NCBI RefSeq assembly: GCF_963675165.1
Contig: NC_087393.1
Coordinates: 5,552,202-5,616,201 of the forward strand
Direction of reading: 5' to 3'
Length of the DNA stretch: 64,000 bases
From: Halichondria panicea
Lineage: Eukaryota; Porifera; Demospongiae; Suberitida; Halichondriidae
The position numbers and the translations under genes are program-made. Below the pieces are notes generated by a model. That model saw only the letters and a list, made by a program, of their open reading frames with translations. It was not told the origin of the DNA and searched no databases. Of the stretch, positions 43,218 to 54,416 are shown one piece after another (the first letter of the stretch is position 1; every line of letters begins with the position of its first letter).

Positions 43218-43634
43218 CAGGGGCGTAGCCAAGGGGGGTGCTAGGGGTGCTCGAGCACCCCCAACCAGTCTGAGTCAAGTATACAAATCACAGAGAAATG
43301 TATCTGATTATCCAGCTGAGCACCCCTTCTCTTCCAGATCTTGCTGCTGTTAGCTAGCTAGTATAGCAAGGAAAACGATTCAGTCTCTAAACTGTGAGGT
43401 ATTTTGGCTTAAATCTATAAACTAGTTCTCTTTTGTGATCGTGGCCAGCTTCTCTATGTAAATAAACGTTCAGCCACGCCCAACTTGGCAGATAAGTTAA
43501 TTATGACGCCATTAATAAGAGGTGTGGCTTCCGGTCAACCAAATTTCGGCGCTGCGTGGCTAAAAATCGGGCGCTTTGCGCCCTCTTTCATCTGTGATAG
43601 CACCCCTTTCTCCAAAATCCTGGCTACGCCCCTG
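43218..43634. mobile_element. hAT-like MITE, 417 bp
   Basis: The terminal inverted repeats CAGGGGCGTAGCCA (left) and TGGCTACGCCCCTG (right) are perfect over 14 bp. Paralogous units at 40381, 42243 and about 46410 show the uninterrupted site ATTACCGTATCTCTTTG (or a one-base variant), while here TACCG and TACCA flank the element, so a target duplication of about 5 bp is visible. There is no transposase frame. The termini resemble those of the hAT element at 59153-61728. Confidence 0.85.
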
Positions 43635-44121
43635 TACCATATCTCTTTGTTCAGCTACAAGTCTTGATGCTACATTTGCTATATTTATCATACTCTTATC
43701 TCTCAGTACCTATATTGATTATTGTAAACGTTATGCAACCCTGTATGTGTTGGTGTGGTGTGCAGTTTAATGTGAGTGCGTAATTTGAAAACTCAACTGC
43801 TGTGCTTTTTTTTTTATTGTCAGAAGTAACCAACTTTCAGCTTTGTGTACATGTACACCTAGCTCTATGGACATGTACGTATGAATACAGCCTGTACATT
43901 CCTGTATGGTGGTATGGAGCATGTCAACAATGTGTGTGTGGAAGATCAACCTATAGTACACCTTATATAGATAATGTTTGCCATAAATACTGCAATCTGA
44001 TTGGTTAGAGGAAGTGTTCTAGAAAATCATGTACTTACTTAGACAATCAGACAACACTTATACAATCATGTAGCAAAGATTAGATAGAGCATTCAAGCTA
44101 GATACTCATGGTTGCTATGAT

Positions 44122-44249
44122 CTAGACACTGTTTAGGTGATTTAGAAGTCCTCAGGGCTAGTAGAACCCTCACTGCGTTTGGAATACTACAACCTTGTAC
44201 TAACCTTTGGGCTTCTAAATCATGTAGAAACTTCCTAAACAGTGTCTAA
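44122..44249. repeat. Foldback repeat
   Basis: TAGACACTGTTTAGG...TTTAGAAG at the left is repeated inversely as CTTCTAAATCAT...CCTAAACAGTGTCTA at the right, with an interior of about 60 bp. It is probably a small non-autonomous element inserted in the third duplication unit, since the other units lack it. Confidence 0.65.
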
Positions 44250-45234
44250 CTATTATGTACATGGCTATTGTGGTTGATAGCATTGAGTGGATATTAATTG
44301 TTTATAGGGAGTCAATAATTCTGTTAAACTGTTATAGTGTACTCTCTTCTAGTCTTCTCTTGCTTGCTTTGTCTGAGGCTATAATGATCAAAATCAGATT
44401 CATAGCTAACAGTGGTTGAAATGGTTCCAGTGTATCCAAGAGATTGTCTTATGGCCAGTGATGGTGAAACCTCTCTATCAGAATCTGTGATACCAGGGAG
44501 GAAGTAATGGAAGCCACCACCATTTCGGACAGATGTATCACAATTATAAGCACATCCTTTCGTTAGTGTTTTGTTTCAGAATCAATTTCATACTACTGTT
44601 ATAGTAGTGTTAGTGTTTGTGATGACTTCATAATAATAGTCCTTATATAAAGGCGCATGATCATTAGATAAAGTAGCTAGCTATTACCGTATAGCAGGTA
44701 ATTTTCGTGGGGGCAAAATGTTCGTGGATTTCGTGGTTAGCGACCTTACCTACCTTTACCTGCAGTGCAAGCAGAAAATATTACAAACGAAATGTCTCAA
44801 TTGCGTGCATTGATGTCATTAATGTGTGTACTGCATGGAAACTGTTATAGTGCACGTCTCTTCTAGTCTGCACTTGCTAAGTATTGTATACTGCTAATTA
44901 TTCATTAGATGAACACCATTTCATTAGTGTATTGTGTCAGTGTTGACTAATGGTTGTCAGTCAGACTATAACATGTATGCTTTTCTTTCGGTGAAAATCA
45001 GGTTGTTGGTTTTACATTCAATATGACTTCCTGGCATACAATGTTTTTGCAGATGATAGATTTGTATAGATTGTGGGCATGTTCTCAGTAAACCATTAGG
45101 TATGCTCGCCCATGCATAAATTAATTTATCATTGTTAATTCATATAATGATGGCCCTTATAAAGATGGTCATGAGATTCTAAAATCTCAAAGCAGTAAGT
45201 TATAGTAGAGCTATAGCTGTGACAGTCAAACAAG

Positions 45235-45953
45235 ATGTATGCCAAACTTTGCTTGCTGTTTATCTCCTGCTTCCTGTCTTGCTCTCTGGCTAATGGTAGG
45301 TGGATGGTAGTGTGTGTGTGGATGAGTAAATCATGTACAGCAATTCCTTTAAAGCTCAGCAATGTCTTCGTGCAACCAATGGTAACAGAGATCTACCAAA
45401 CTTTGTCAGACCAGGAGGTGGGGGAGAGCCACAGTTTAGAGACAACCCAATCCAGGCCATCATCACTAGCTACAGGTTCGACTGCTGTGGAGTGGTCACT
45501 GAGTGGAGAGCCTTTGTGGAGGGCAGTGGTGATAATCGACGTAATGCATACACCATCTCCTTCCAAGTGTGGAGACCCAACTCCCCCTCACCCATGGACA
45601 CTGATGGCTGCTACACTATGCAAGGCAATAACCATTTCTCACCCATTCCACTGGCTGATCGCGACACTGATGACAGAGGAATAGTGACTGGGATACCACT
45701 AGAGAATGAGAGGGTTGAGGTCCAACCAGGAGATGTGGTTGGGTTCTATCTTGAGAGTAGTGACAATGGTGATGATGGTATCCAGTTTGCTAGAGATATG
45801 AGTCCTTACACTGATGAGAGAGTTTGGTTTGCTACTGATTCACTGACTTCTCGCCCTGAGGCAACTTGCATGTATCCTGTCGGCACATCTGGTCTACTCA
45901 GTTCCTCCACTAACCTAGCTCCACTCATCACAGCAACTGTTTGTAAGTCATAG
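45235..45953 (+). CDS. Cassette K: signal peptide plus one shared ectodomain (219 aa if read to stop)
   Basis: Exon 1 (45235-45295) encodes MYAKLCLLFISCFLSCSLAN; exon 2 starts at 45355. The domain has [16 protein letters not shown] and [10 protein letters not shown]. The exon ends at a phase-1 donor (45942/45943, GTAAGT) or reads into TAG after Cys-Lys-Ser (45953). Structure and alternatives are as for J. The promoter-like CCCTTATAAAG is 80 bp upstream of the ATG. Confidence 0.7.
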
Positions 45954-47117
45954 CTGTATTATCAAGATGGGTACACAAATGCATCCCATGCAATGTCAGC
46001 TTCCAAGCATTTAGTGCACTGTGTCAGCATATACATGTACAGTTCTTGTTAGTACTCCCCCCATGCCATTCATGTGATGCTCACTGAAAGCTATACTTGT
46101 AGATCTACTTGGTAGTAACTTCCTTTGGTGAGCTGAGCACCAACAGCCCCCAATCAGCTAGTGTATACCTAATATAATTTTATGTCGCAGTATTAACTGT
46201 TTAGCAAAAGAAATAACATACTTATAACAACAGTCAGTGTTCTTTTGTTAACTTAATTAGGCTTTCTCCAGTTTATGCTTAGACTCTGCATGATTGTAAG
46301 TCAGCCTATATAGCGTGTGGTGTGGTACGGTACATGATAATTGTTGCGTTTGTTTGATGTATAGTTTTCAACACTATCAGGCTATAGATACTTTCAACAT
46401 AACTTCTATTACCATATCTTTTTGCTCAACTACAAGTTTTGATGCTACATTTGCTATATCACACTCTTATCTACTCTTGTCAGTACCTATTGTAACCTTT
46501 AAGTACGTTGCAACCCCTGTTGTTGTGTGCAGATGATTGTGTGTGGGCAACTGCTATGCTTCCTTTAATTGTCAGAAGTAACCAACTTTCAGCTTTGTGT
46601 GCATGTACACCTAGCTGTATGGACATGTACGTATGAATACAACCTGTACATTCCTGTATGGTGGTATGGAGCATGTCAACAATGTGTGTGTGGGAGATCC
46701 CTATAGTACACCGTGCATGGCTGTTGTGGTTGAGTGTGGGTATTAATTATGAGTACTGCTTGATATAAAATTGTAGGGAATCTGTTGCAAATAATTCTAG
46801 GAAACTGTTATAGTACACTTCTCCTTCTATTGTATACTGCTGGGGATCACAGTACTACTCTAAGGCTATATAATGATAGGTGTAAAAAATCAAATTTATA
46901 GCTATAATGGCGGTTGAAGTGGCTCCAGTGTATGTATCCAAGAGATCATCTTATGACCGGTGATGGTGAAGCCTCTCTATCAGAATCTGTGATATATATA
47001 CTGTTGATAGTAGTGCGTTATGATGACTTCTGTCCTTATAAAGAAATGATTATTAGAAGTAGCTAGCTTATAATAGTAGCTATGATATTCAGACACTAGC
47101 TGTGACAGTCGAACAAG
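45954..47117. other. Non-coding spacer, fourth duplication unit
   Basis: From about 45999 this 1.16-kb spacer repeats the order of landmarks seen in the spacers before J and K, ending in the CCTTATAAAG and GACAGTCGAACAAG sequences before the ATG of L. No gene is seen. Confidence 0.6.
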
Positions 47118-47958
47118 ATGTATGCCAAACTTTGCTTGCTGTTTATCTCCTGCTTCCTGTCTTTCTTTGTGGCTAATGGTAGGTGGATGGTAGTGTGTGT
47201 GGATGGGTAAATCATGCAGCAATTCCTTTAAAGCTCAGCAATGTCTTCGTGCAACCAATGGTAACAGAGATCTACCAAACTTTGTCAGACCAGGAGGTGG
47301 GAAAGAGCCACGGTTTGAAGATAATCCAATCCAAGCCATCATCACTAGCTATAAGTTCGACTGTTGTGGAGTGGTCACTGAGTGGACAGCCTTAGTGGAG
47401 AAAAATGATGAACCTGATGCATACACCATCTCCTTCCAAGTGTGGAGACCCAACTCCCCCTCACCCGTGGACACTGATGGCTGCTATACTATGCAAGGCA
47501 CTAATGATTTCTCACCCATTTCACTGGGTGATCGTGACACTGCCAGAGGAATAGTGACTGGGGTACCACAAGTGAGTGAGAGGATTGAGGTCCAACCAGG
47601 AGATGTGGTCGGGTTCTATCTGGAGAGTAGTGACAGTAGTGATGATGGTATCCAGTTTGCTGGAAATGGAGACAACTCTAGTCCGTACACTGATGAGACA
47701 GTTTGGTTTGCTACTGGTTCACTGAGTTCTCGCTCTGAGGCAACTTGCATGTATCCTGTCGGCACATCTGGTCTACTCAGTTCCTCCACTAACCTAGCTC
47801 CACTCATCACAGCAGCTGTGTGTGAGTCGTTTGTGAAAACCATGGATATACAATGTCATGTGGTCCATGTTAAGTGTACAATTAGCCAAATAGCTAGATT
47901 TCCAATGCGCATTCTCTCCCAAATAAGCAAAAACCCACTTCCTGTGTTTTTGGCTTAA
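47118..47958 (+). CDS. Cassette L: signal peptide plus one shared ectodomain (261 aa if read to stop)
   Basis: Exon 1 (47118-47178) encodes MYAKLCLLFISCFLSFFVAN; exon 2 starts at 47234 with [16 protein letters not shown] and [11 protein letters not shown] phase-1 GTGAGT donor lies at 47821/47822. Without splicing, the frame runs 45 residues further to TAA at 47958 through sequence that does not resemble the family, so splicing at the donor seems more likely. It sits 64 bp before the signal exon of gene N. Confidence 0.65.
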
Positions 47959-48021
47959 ATATCCCACAACAATTGGCTAGCTCAGATATCATGTCAGTAG
48001 CTCATAGGAAAACGAACAACC

Positions 48022-51000
48022 ATGCAAACAAGTAATCTAGTTCTGTGTCTTAGTTTCTTATGTCTGACATCAAATGGTGAGTTGAGTTGAAAATAAGGCT
48101 TCTAGCTATATAAGCTGTAGCATTTCTAGTTATAGGTGCTCCATGCAATGCAGCTCAGTTCCTAAGCAGTCTCCTAATATTCTTGCAACTACCATTATAC
48201 CTTATAGCCCAAGAATGTCTTCTGGCTAGTGATGGAACCAGATCTCTACCAAACTTTGTCAGACCAGGAGGTAGGGAAGAGCCACGGTTTGAAGATAATC
48301 CAATCCAAGCCATCATCACTAGCTATAAGTTCAACTGTTGTGGAGTAGTCACTGAGTGGAGAGCCTTTGTGGAGGGAAGTGGTCGTGGGCACGTTGCTGA
48401 TCAGCCCTACACCATCTCCTTCCAAGTGTGGAGACCCAACTCCCCCTCACCCGTGGACACTGATGGCTGCTACACTATGCAAGGCACTAACCATTTCTCA
48501 CCCATTCCACTGGCTGATAGAATAGTGACTGGGGTACCACCAGATAGTGAGAGGATTGAGGTCCAACCAGGAGATGTGGTCGGGTTCTATCTTAAGAGTA
48601 GTAGAGAAGATGATGATGGTATTCAGTTTGCTAGAGATCAAGATAATGAATCAGAATATGATAGTGAATCAGTTTGGTACGCTACTGGTGATGTCACTAG
48701 TGGTGGTCAAACTTGTCTATTTCCAGTCGGCACAGGAAGAACTCTCAGTTTGTTTACTAACTTAGCTCCACTCATCACTGCAACTGTTTGTGAGTCAAAA
48801 ATCAATCACAAATCCCTCAAAAGATGCGCTCATGCAATTTGTCATTTTGTATTAAAGCAAAACTTAACATGTGATTTCTTTCCTCCTCTACAGCATCCAT
48901 GGCTTGCCCGGTGTCATCAACTGCCACAACTTCCACAATGATGGTGCAACGAACTCCCCTGGGTACTCCCGCCCCCACCCCCACTCCTTCCCCCTCCACC
49001 ACCTCCACTTCTGACTCCACTTCCGACTCTACCTCCACCACTGACTCCACCTCCACCACCACCACTGAGTCCACCTCCGAGCCCCCTCCTGACACTAATG
49101 CTGCTACAACCACACAAGCTCCCCCTGCTCAGACTAGTGGAAACAGTGGCCTAATCGTAGGGTTTGTGGTGGCTCTACTAGTCATTATTGTAATTGCTGT
49201 GTCGGCCATTGTGATTGTTGTGGTCATCATGAAGAGGAGGCAGAGCAAGCAAGGCAGTATGGACACCACCGCATGGTCCAACCCAAGCTATGAAGATCGT
49301 GAGTTGCTACATTGATTAGTGCTTTGTTAACATTACATATTTACTATTCAACTTTACTGTTAATTGGCTCTAGGCCGTGATATTCATTTCACACAACAGT
49401 TGGTACTAACTATTGTGAAGCTCTAGCAGTAAGCACTAAAGCCCCTCTCTATAGTGATAGTGCAAAGCCCCTCTCTCTAGTGCAAGCCTGGCCTGTTATT
49501 AACTTTCCCATGCATGCTATTTGCATGCTATCATTTCCTGGCACAATTTTCAAACAACCTTGGCAACGTCAATCACAACAGTGAATGCCTCTATCTGCCT
49601 GCATGCAAGAGCCTAGTGTTGCCATTGGTAATGACTATACAATCTCACACGCTCACACACACAGCTGCGAACATTACCAAACCAACAAAGAAATCGAAGC
49701 AGAAGCCTAAAGCCAAGCCACTGGTGCTCAACGTGAATGGAGACAACTCAGTGTACGATGTTATAGGGGGTGACTATGAGGGAATCCCCCCAGCACTGGA
49801 CTACACCTACCCCACACCCTCACCCACTGTGAAATATAATCGTAAATCGGAAGAAGTGTTTGTTTCTGATGGAAAGGGAGGAGCAGCGTATCACGATCAG
49901 GGACCCGATGTTGGGAATGTGTATGACTATTGTGGCAATGGATCAGTTTATCACACGTTGGAGTCCAGTGGTCAGTACGAGGACCAGGAGGAGTCTAATC
50001 AATACGAGGCTCCAACTCTACCAAAGTTTAGGGTAAGTACTTGGCTTTGTACAGACATTCTTGTAATTGACACCAAATACATGTAAGCTGGATTCCCTTT
50101 GAAGCATTGTGTTGTCACCATCTTTAGCTGCACTGTTAGTAGGTGGTAATTGTCTCTAATCAAATGTTGTGTTCTAGTGAACACATTGCTAATTGTGTCA
50201 TTCAATCTCATCTGTTCCGTTTATCAGAAGAGCACTCTCAAGAACAGTCCATTTGATGGCCATGGCACCTACGTACCCACACTGGTGAGCAGCTGTACCT
50301 AGCAAAGCCACTGGAAATACGTGTTTATGGAAATGTGTTTAAAAATATGTGTACTGATATCTTGATTCCACATTCTGCACACATGTGTTAATGTATCTAC
50401 CCCCATGCATGCATGCAGGCACAGCGCCAGATCATGGGGGCTCACTATGAGTTGCAGGAAGGAACTGAAAGTGTAAGCCTCGATGATAATATTAGTGTAA
50501 CTGTACCAGTGATTGAGACAATTACTCACGGTGTTATGTGTTGACTGTGTGTGTGTGATTGTTGTGATGGTCTCCTTGGGTGACCTAATGTGTAGTGTGG
50601 GAGACAGTCTGCACTTCTGGCAGACACGGGTAGTAACATAATGAAACACAACATCTGCAGTGAAATAGCACGATTGTGATCTTCATTGTGTAGTTGACAT
50701 GCCACTAATTTGTATTTCTATGATCTACAGACACAAACATACAACACTCTCAACTTCTTTGTGGAGGATCAGGTATTCTGGGCCCCTGCTGACACAGCTA
50801 ATGACCTCTATCAGCAACTGGCTAGTAAGAAGTACCGGGAGATCCCTCGCACGGAAGTCACGTGAGTCCAGTCCCTCTATTTCTGTATAGTAATTATTGT
50901 TATGTATTTATTATTTGATTACTCATTCCCCCATCCACACATATACGTATTTAGTATCCTGGAGCAGTTGGGCTCTGGTCAGTTTGGACAAGTGTGTAAG

Positions 51001-53408
51001 GGCATATGGTCCATCTCTGGCAACTCTCTACAGCTGGCTGTAAAGACGCTCAAACCAGACGCTCCCTCAGGAGACAAAGTCAAGTTCCTCCAGGAGGCGG
51101 CCATCATGGGCCAGTTCCTGCATCCCAACGTGGTCAAGCTGTACGGAGTGGTCACTGTGGGGGAACCAGTGAGTGGGGCTGGCATGATAGTCGTGTATTC
51201 AACCACATGTTTTGAAAGGCCGTAACTTTAGTTATGATGGTCCAATGTCAGATTTTCTGAAAGCCTGAAGTGAGATTTTTCAAATGATGGGTTAAAATCA
51301 AAGGTCTATTTTGGGGGTGATTTCGGCAAAAAACCATGGTCTATAGGTGGGGGAAAAATCCAAAATTTGATCCGATTATAAAATCTGAGCTGAACATACC
51401 TTCTGAAAGAGCTCGCTGAGAGCTTTCAGAAAAGCATAAATTTTTTGAAATTGGACCAACTAATCAAAAGTTATGGGCAATTAGCTATAGAGTGTCCAGA
51501 CTTATTGTATGATGTCATGCATGCGATAAGTCCAACTATCCGTATATGAGGTTGTTCTGTTTACTACTGCAATAGTGGCCCCATCCCGTGTGGTCTGGCC
51601 AAGCACTGTGGTTGAGTGCATAATGACCAGTAGCTACATATGGCCACCTATTGTGTGGGACTACACTATGTTTAAGTAGCTAGGCCCATATAACAACACA
51701 CTTTAGTTCTGTCTTCTTAAAATAGGCTTCGTCCATTGCCAACAACTAGTGTAAGTAAGAAGCTGTGTATGGCCCACACACCACTATGTTTGGTTCTCTA
51801 TTTGTATTCATTCTATTGTCCATGTGTTGCATGGTATGAGTGAGTGTTGCTTGTGTACAGGTGATGATATGCCTCGAGATTATGTCTAATGGAGATCTCA
51901 GAAGTTACCTCAGAAGCATTGATGCTGGGTAAGTGAGTGTTCATCATTATTGTGGTCAACCTCTAGCCAGATATCCCATAGCTCAACCTGTGTTTCAATA
52001 CGCCACCTCTTTATTGCAACCACTGTGTTGGTCTACCCAACGATTATCCCGGCTATGTAGTAGGGTTCACTGTACTTATACGCATTATTGTAGTCTTATG
52101 TCACCCCATAATTATAGTCTTGTTTAGTAAATCACTATAGCTATACATTGTAATGTCTCTCCATTCAGTTCCAGCTCTTCAAGAAGCTCGCACGATCTTC
52201 AACTCTTGTTTCTGAGATTTGCCAAGGAGATAGCTGCTGGGATGGAGTATCTCTCAACCAAAGCGTTTGTGCATCGTGACCTAGCTGCCAGGAATGTGCT
52301 CATCAATGAAGCTCTGTCATGCAAGGTACACACATTAGTACAAACAACTGTTATTGGCAGCTCTAAACCTGTTGCTAAAAAACAACCGTTGCTAGTAGCA
52401 ACAGTTAAGTGGTTTTGGCTACCGCCTGCTATTCTGCATTGAGCAACTATAGAGCATATTGTGTAGAGATAACATAAACACTGTATTATGCTGACAGTGC
52501 AATCGCATACTGTGTACACATTTATTGCTAGCACTTCAATTATTTCATATTGCCGGGATAGATTGGAGACTTTGGAATGGCCAGAGATCTGATGGATGAT
52601 ACCTACTACACTTCAAAGGGAGGCAAGATCCCTGTCAAGTGGACTGCACCAGAGGTACATAGCCTCTCATATAATGAACCTGCCAAAAGTGGTCCATAGC
52701 TACTGTTAAGTCTTAGTGCACCATTGCTTAAGATAATTGAACGCCCAGAAGAGAAGAAAAGTTGTATTTATTAACTAGCTCTTAGGAAGCCCTATCAGAT
52801 AGTGTCTTATGATCAGCATTTTTATGTATTTAACTACCGGTATATCCATACACTCATGCAGGCTCTCTTGTACAAGAAGTACTCTACAGACAGTGATGTA
52901 TGGAGCTACGCAATGGTGCTGTTTGAGATATGGTCTGTTGGTCAGAAACCATTCTCCATGCATACCAACAACGAGGTCCTCAAGCTCATACAGAGTGGGC
53001 ACCTCCAGGCCCCACCCCCGGGATGCCCCCGGGAAATATACAAACTCATGGTCGACTGCTGGTAAGTGGAGTAGTAAACACATTTTTACTTTTAGTTTTT
53101 GTAAATAATCAGCCAACATAAATTATGATTGAGTACGTATGTCAAGACTTGGTAAAAAGTACAGCCATGTAGATTTCAGTGTAGATTGTCTGTTTTGTCA
53201 TTTCCATAGGAACCCTGAACATCAGTACCGACCTAAGTTTGGTGAGATCAGCTCTCAGCTCCGTGCCCCTGCCACTAAGCTGCTCTACTGGTCTGCTCAA
53301 GACAGCAAGCTCTCAGAAGGGGCGGCTGTACTCGGAGCATCGCTGGAGGAGGGATACAAGCTGCACGACGATTTGAGAGAGAAATACAAACAATATGAAT
53401 CCATTTGA
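48022..53408 (+). CDS. RTK gene N, complete, 860 aa; only membrane/kinase exons downstream of the cassettes
   Basis: Exons: 48022-48076, 48208-48789, 48894-49298, 49665-50032, 50228-50284, 50419-50472, 50731-50861, 50955-51168, 51861-51928, 52169-52325, 52562-52654, 52862-53061, 53210-53408. Signal peptide [18 protein letters not shown], one shared ectodomain ([26 protein letters not shown]), a long Ser/Thr/Pro stalk (about 215-295) and a membrane helix at about 299-325 ([20 protein letters not shown]). NPSY lies just after the helix, then SVYDVI, YHTLES, QYEAP and HYELQ. The juxtamembrane exon reads [14 protein letters not shown]...KKYREI. The kinase has [33 protein letters not shown] and WTAPE. 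The SDVW and following exons are fused (52862-53061). The domain exon ends in phase 1, so the constant part from 48894 could also accept J, K, L or I. Confidence 0.86.
51219..51478. mobile_element. Putative MITE in gene N intron
   Basis: In the 692-bp intron of N, GCCGTAACTTTAGTTATGAT..GGTCCAA at the left is matched inversely by TTGGACCAACTAATCAAAAGTTATGGGC at the right. The interior has the dispersed motif AAATGATGGGTTAAAATCAA. Related pieces occur in introns of D (13555-13640), G (about 25850-25930) and H (about 34655-34730). Boundaries and target duplication are not secure. Confidence 0.5.
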
Positions 53409-53924
53409 ACACTTATACATAAGTGCTTTGTTTATCTGTAATATAATATGTTTAACCGTCATTGCACTGTTGCCTTGTATATAGACCCCACACCTACTTA
53501 ACTTATGCTCACTTTTTATCTCACACAAATTCTCATGCTTATAATAATATTATTGTGCGGCATTATCGAGTCAAAGTGAACAGAGTTCCCAGCTACAAAA
53601 TAAAATGAAAGCACCACTGCCGCACGGGTGCATGCTGATGCCTCGGTGGAGGTGTCAAAGTTACATAAGCTAATGCCTCGGTGGAGGTGTCAAAGCTGTA
53701 CTAAGTCTTAGCTTGAATGAATGCACCGCAGGTGCTGATGCCTTGGTGGAGATGCCAAAGCTACATAACATAAAGCTACTATAAATAGCTTTTATGCACA
53801 TGTGATAAATAATTTAATTTTTTTGCTGCATGCAAAAACTCAGAGAGTGGGTAATGATCGACCATGATTGTTGTTAAAAACGATCGATGCCAAAAGTTCA
53901 AGGCATTAGCAGAGCCTAGCCTAG

Positions 53925-54060
53925 CCTCGATCCCAGGCCGCACTTCACTTATAGGGAGTGGCCAGAGCCGAGTTTTCGCTTTTATAACGGTTATAAAAGC
54001 GAAAACTCGATCCAGGCCGCACTTCCCACTCCCTAAGTGAAGTGCGGCCTGGGATCGAGG
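53925..54060. repeat. Nested palindrome (foldback element)
   Basis: Outer arms (53925-53960 and 54027-54060) carry CCTCGATCCCAGGCCGCACT and continuation as inverse copies, differing by a 2-nt indel. The centre (53970-54008) is a second, perfect 19-bp inverted repeat around GAGTTTTCGCTTTTATAAC with a one-base loop. A third, direct copy of the arm core (CGATCCAGGCCGCACTTCC) lies between them. Confidence 0.9.
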
Positions 54061-54344
54061 CCACCTCTTGCAGCTACCAATAGAGCGTTCTACTTCTAGT
54101 GCAGAGCTAACTACTAAGTAGAGTAGCAACACTCGGTAAACAAGTTTGGCTACGTGCTCTTCTGAAAAGGCTGCAATGGCATTCCAAGTAAGCAAAACTA
54201 GGCATAACTCGAGAACGAAGCATTATTTTGCAAATCCACGAATTAAAATCCAAGTAAACATGACTAGAAGCCTATAGAAGCTCTTACTTGCACTTGATTC
54301 ATCCTTGAGCAGCTGTAACAGTCTACACACACAGACACACAAAC

Positions 54345-54377
54345 CATAGATTGAAGAGTTAGACTCTTCAATCTATG
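54345..54377. repeat. Perfect 15-bp hairpin
   Basis: CATAGATTGAAGAGT and its exact inverse complement are separated by TAG. There is no T-tract or coding context to suggest a function; it may be a tiny foldback. Confidence 0.8.
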
Positions 54378-54404
54378 CACAAACACACTACCGTATACCT
54401 CGCT

Positions 54405-54416
54405 TGCGCATGCGCA
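54405..54416. promoter_or_regulatory. Palindromic NRF1-type motif
   Basis: TGCGCATGCGCA is a perfect palindrome that matches the known NRF1 consensus YGCGCAYGCGCR. It sits inside a larger imperfect palindrome (CCTCG...CGAGG). No gene start is nearby, so a promoter role is doubtful. Confidence 0.3.

Larger units (their letters stand above)
41853..45234. other. Non-coding stretch with two duplication units, a MITE and a foldback
   Basis: No complete gene in 3.4 kb. It holds a unit without a cassette (about 41883-42830) and a second, more diverged unit (from about 42858) leading to cassette K. This second unit is interrupted by a hAT-like MITE (43218-43634) and contains a foldback (44122-44249). 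Around 44690-44760 is an ACCGTATAGCAGGTAATTTT-type repeat fragment. Confidence 0.65.

Noticed and set aside
43141-43353. 70-codon plus-strand frame near 43.2 kb
   Set aside because: It crosses the left end of the hAT-like MITE and has no homology to the neighbours.
53779-54195. 138-codon minus-strand frame
   Set aside because: It covers the nested palindrome; the frame is a side effect of repeated GC-rich arms.
54405-54416. NRF1-type promoter
   Set aside because: The palindrome is a perfect consensus match, but it lies in repeats more than 1.8 kb from any gene start; kept only as a low-confidence site.
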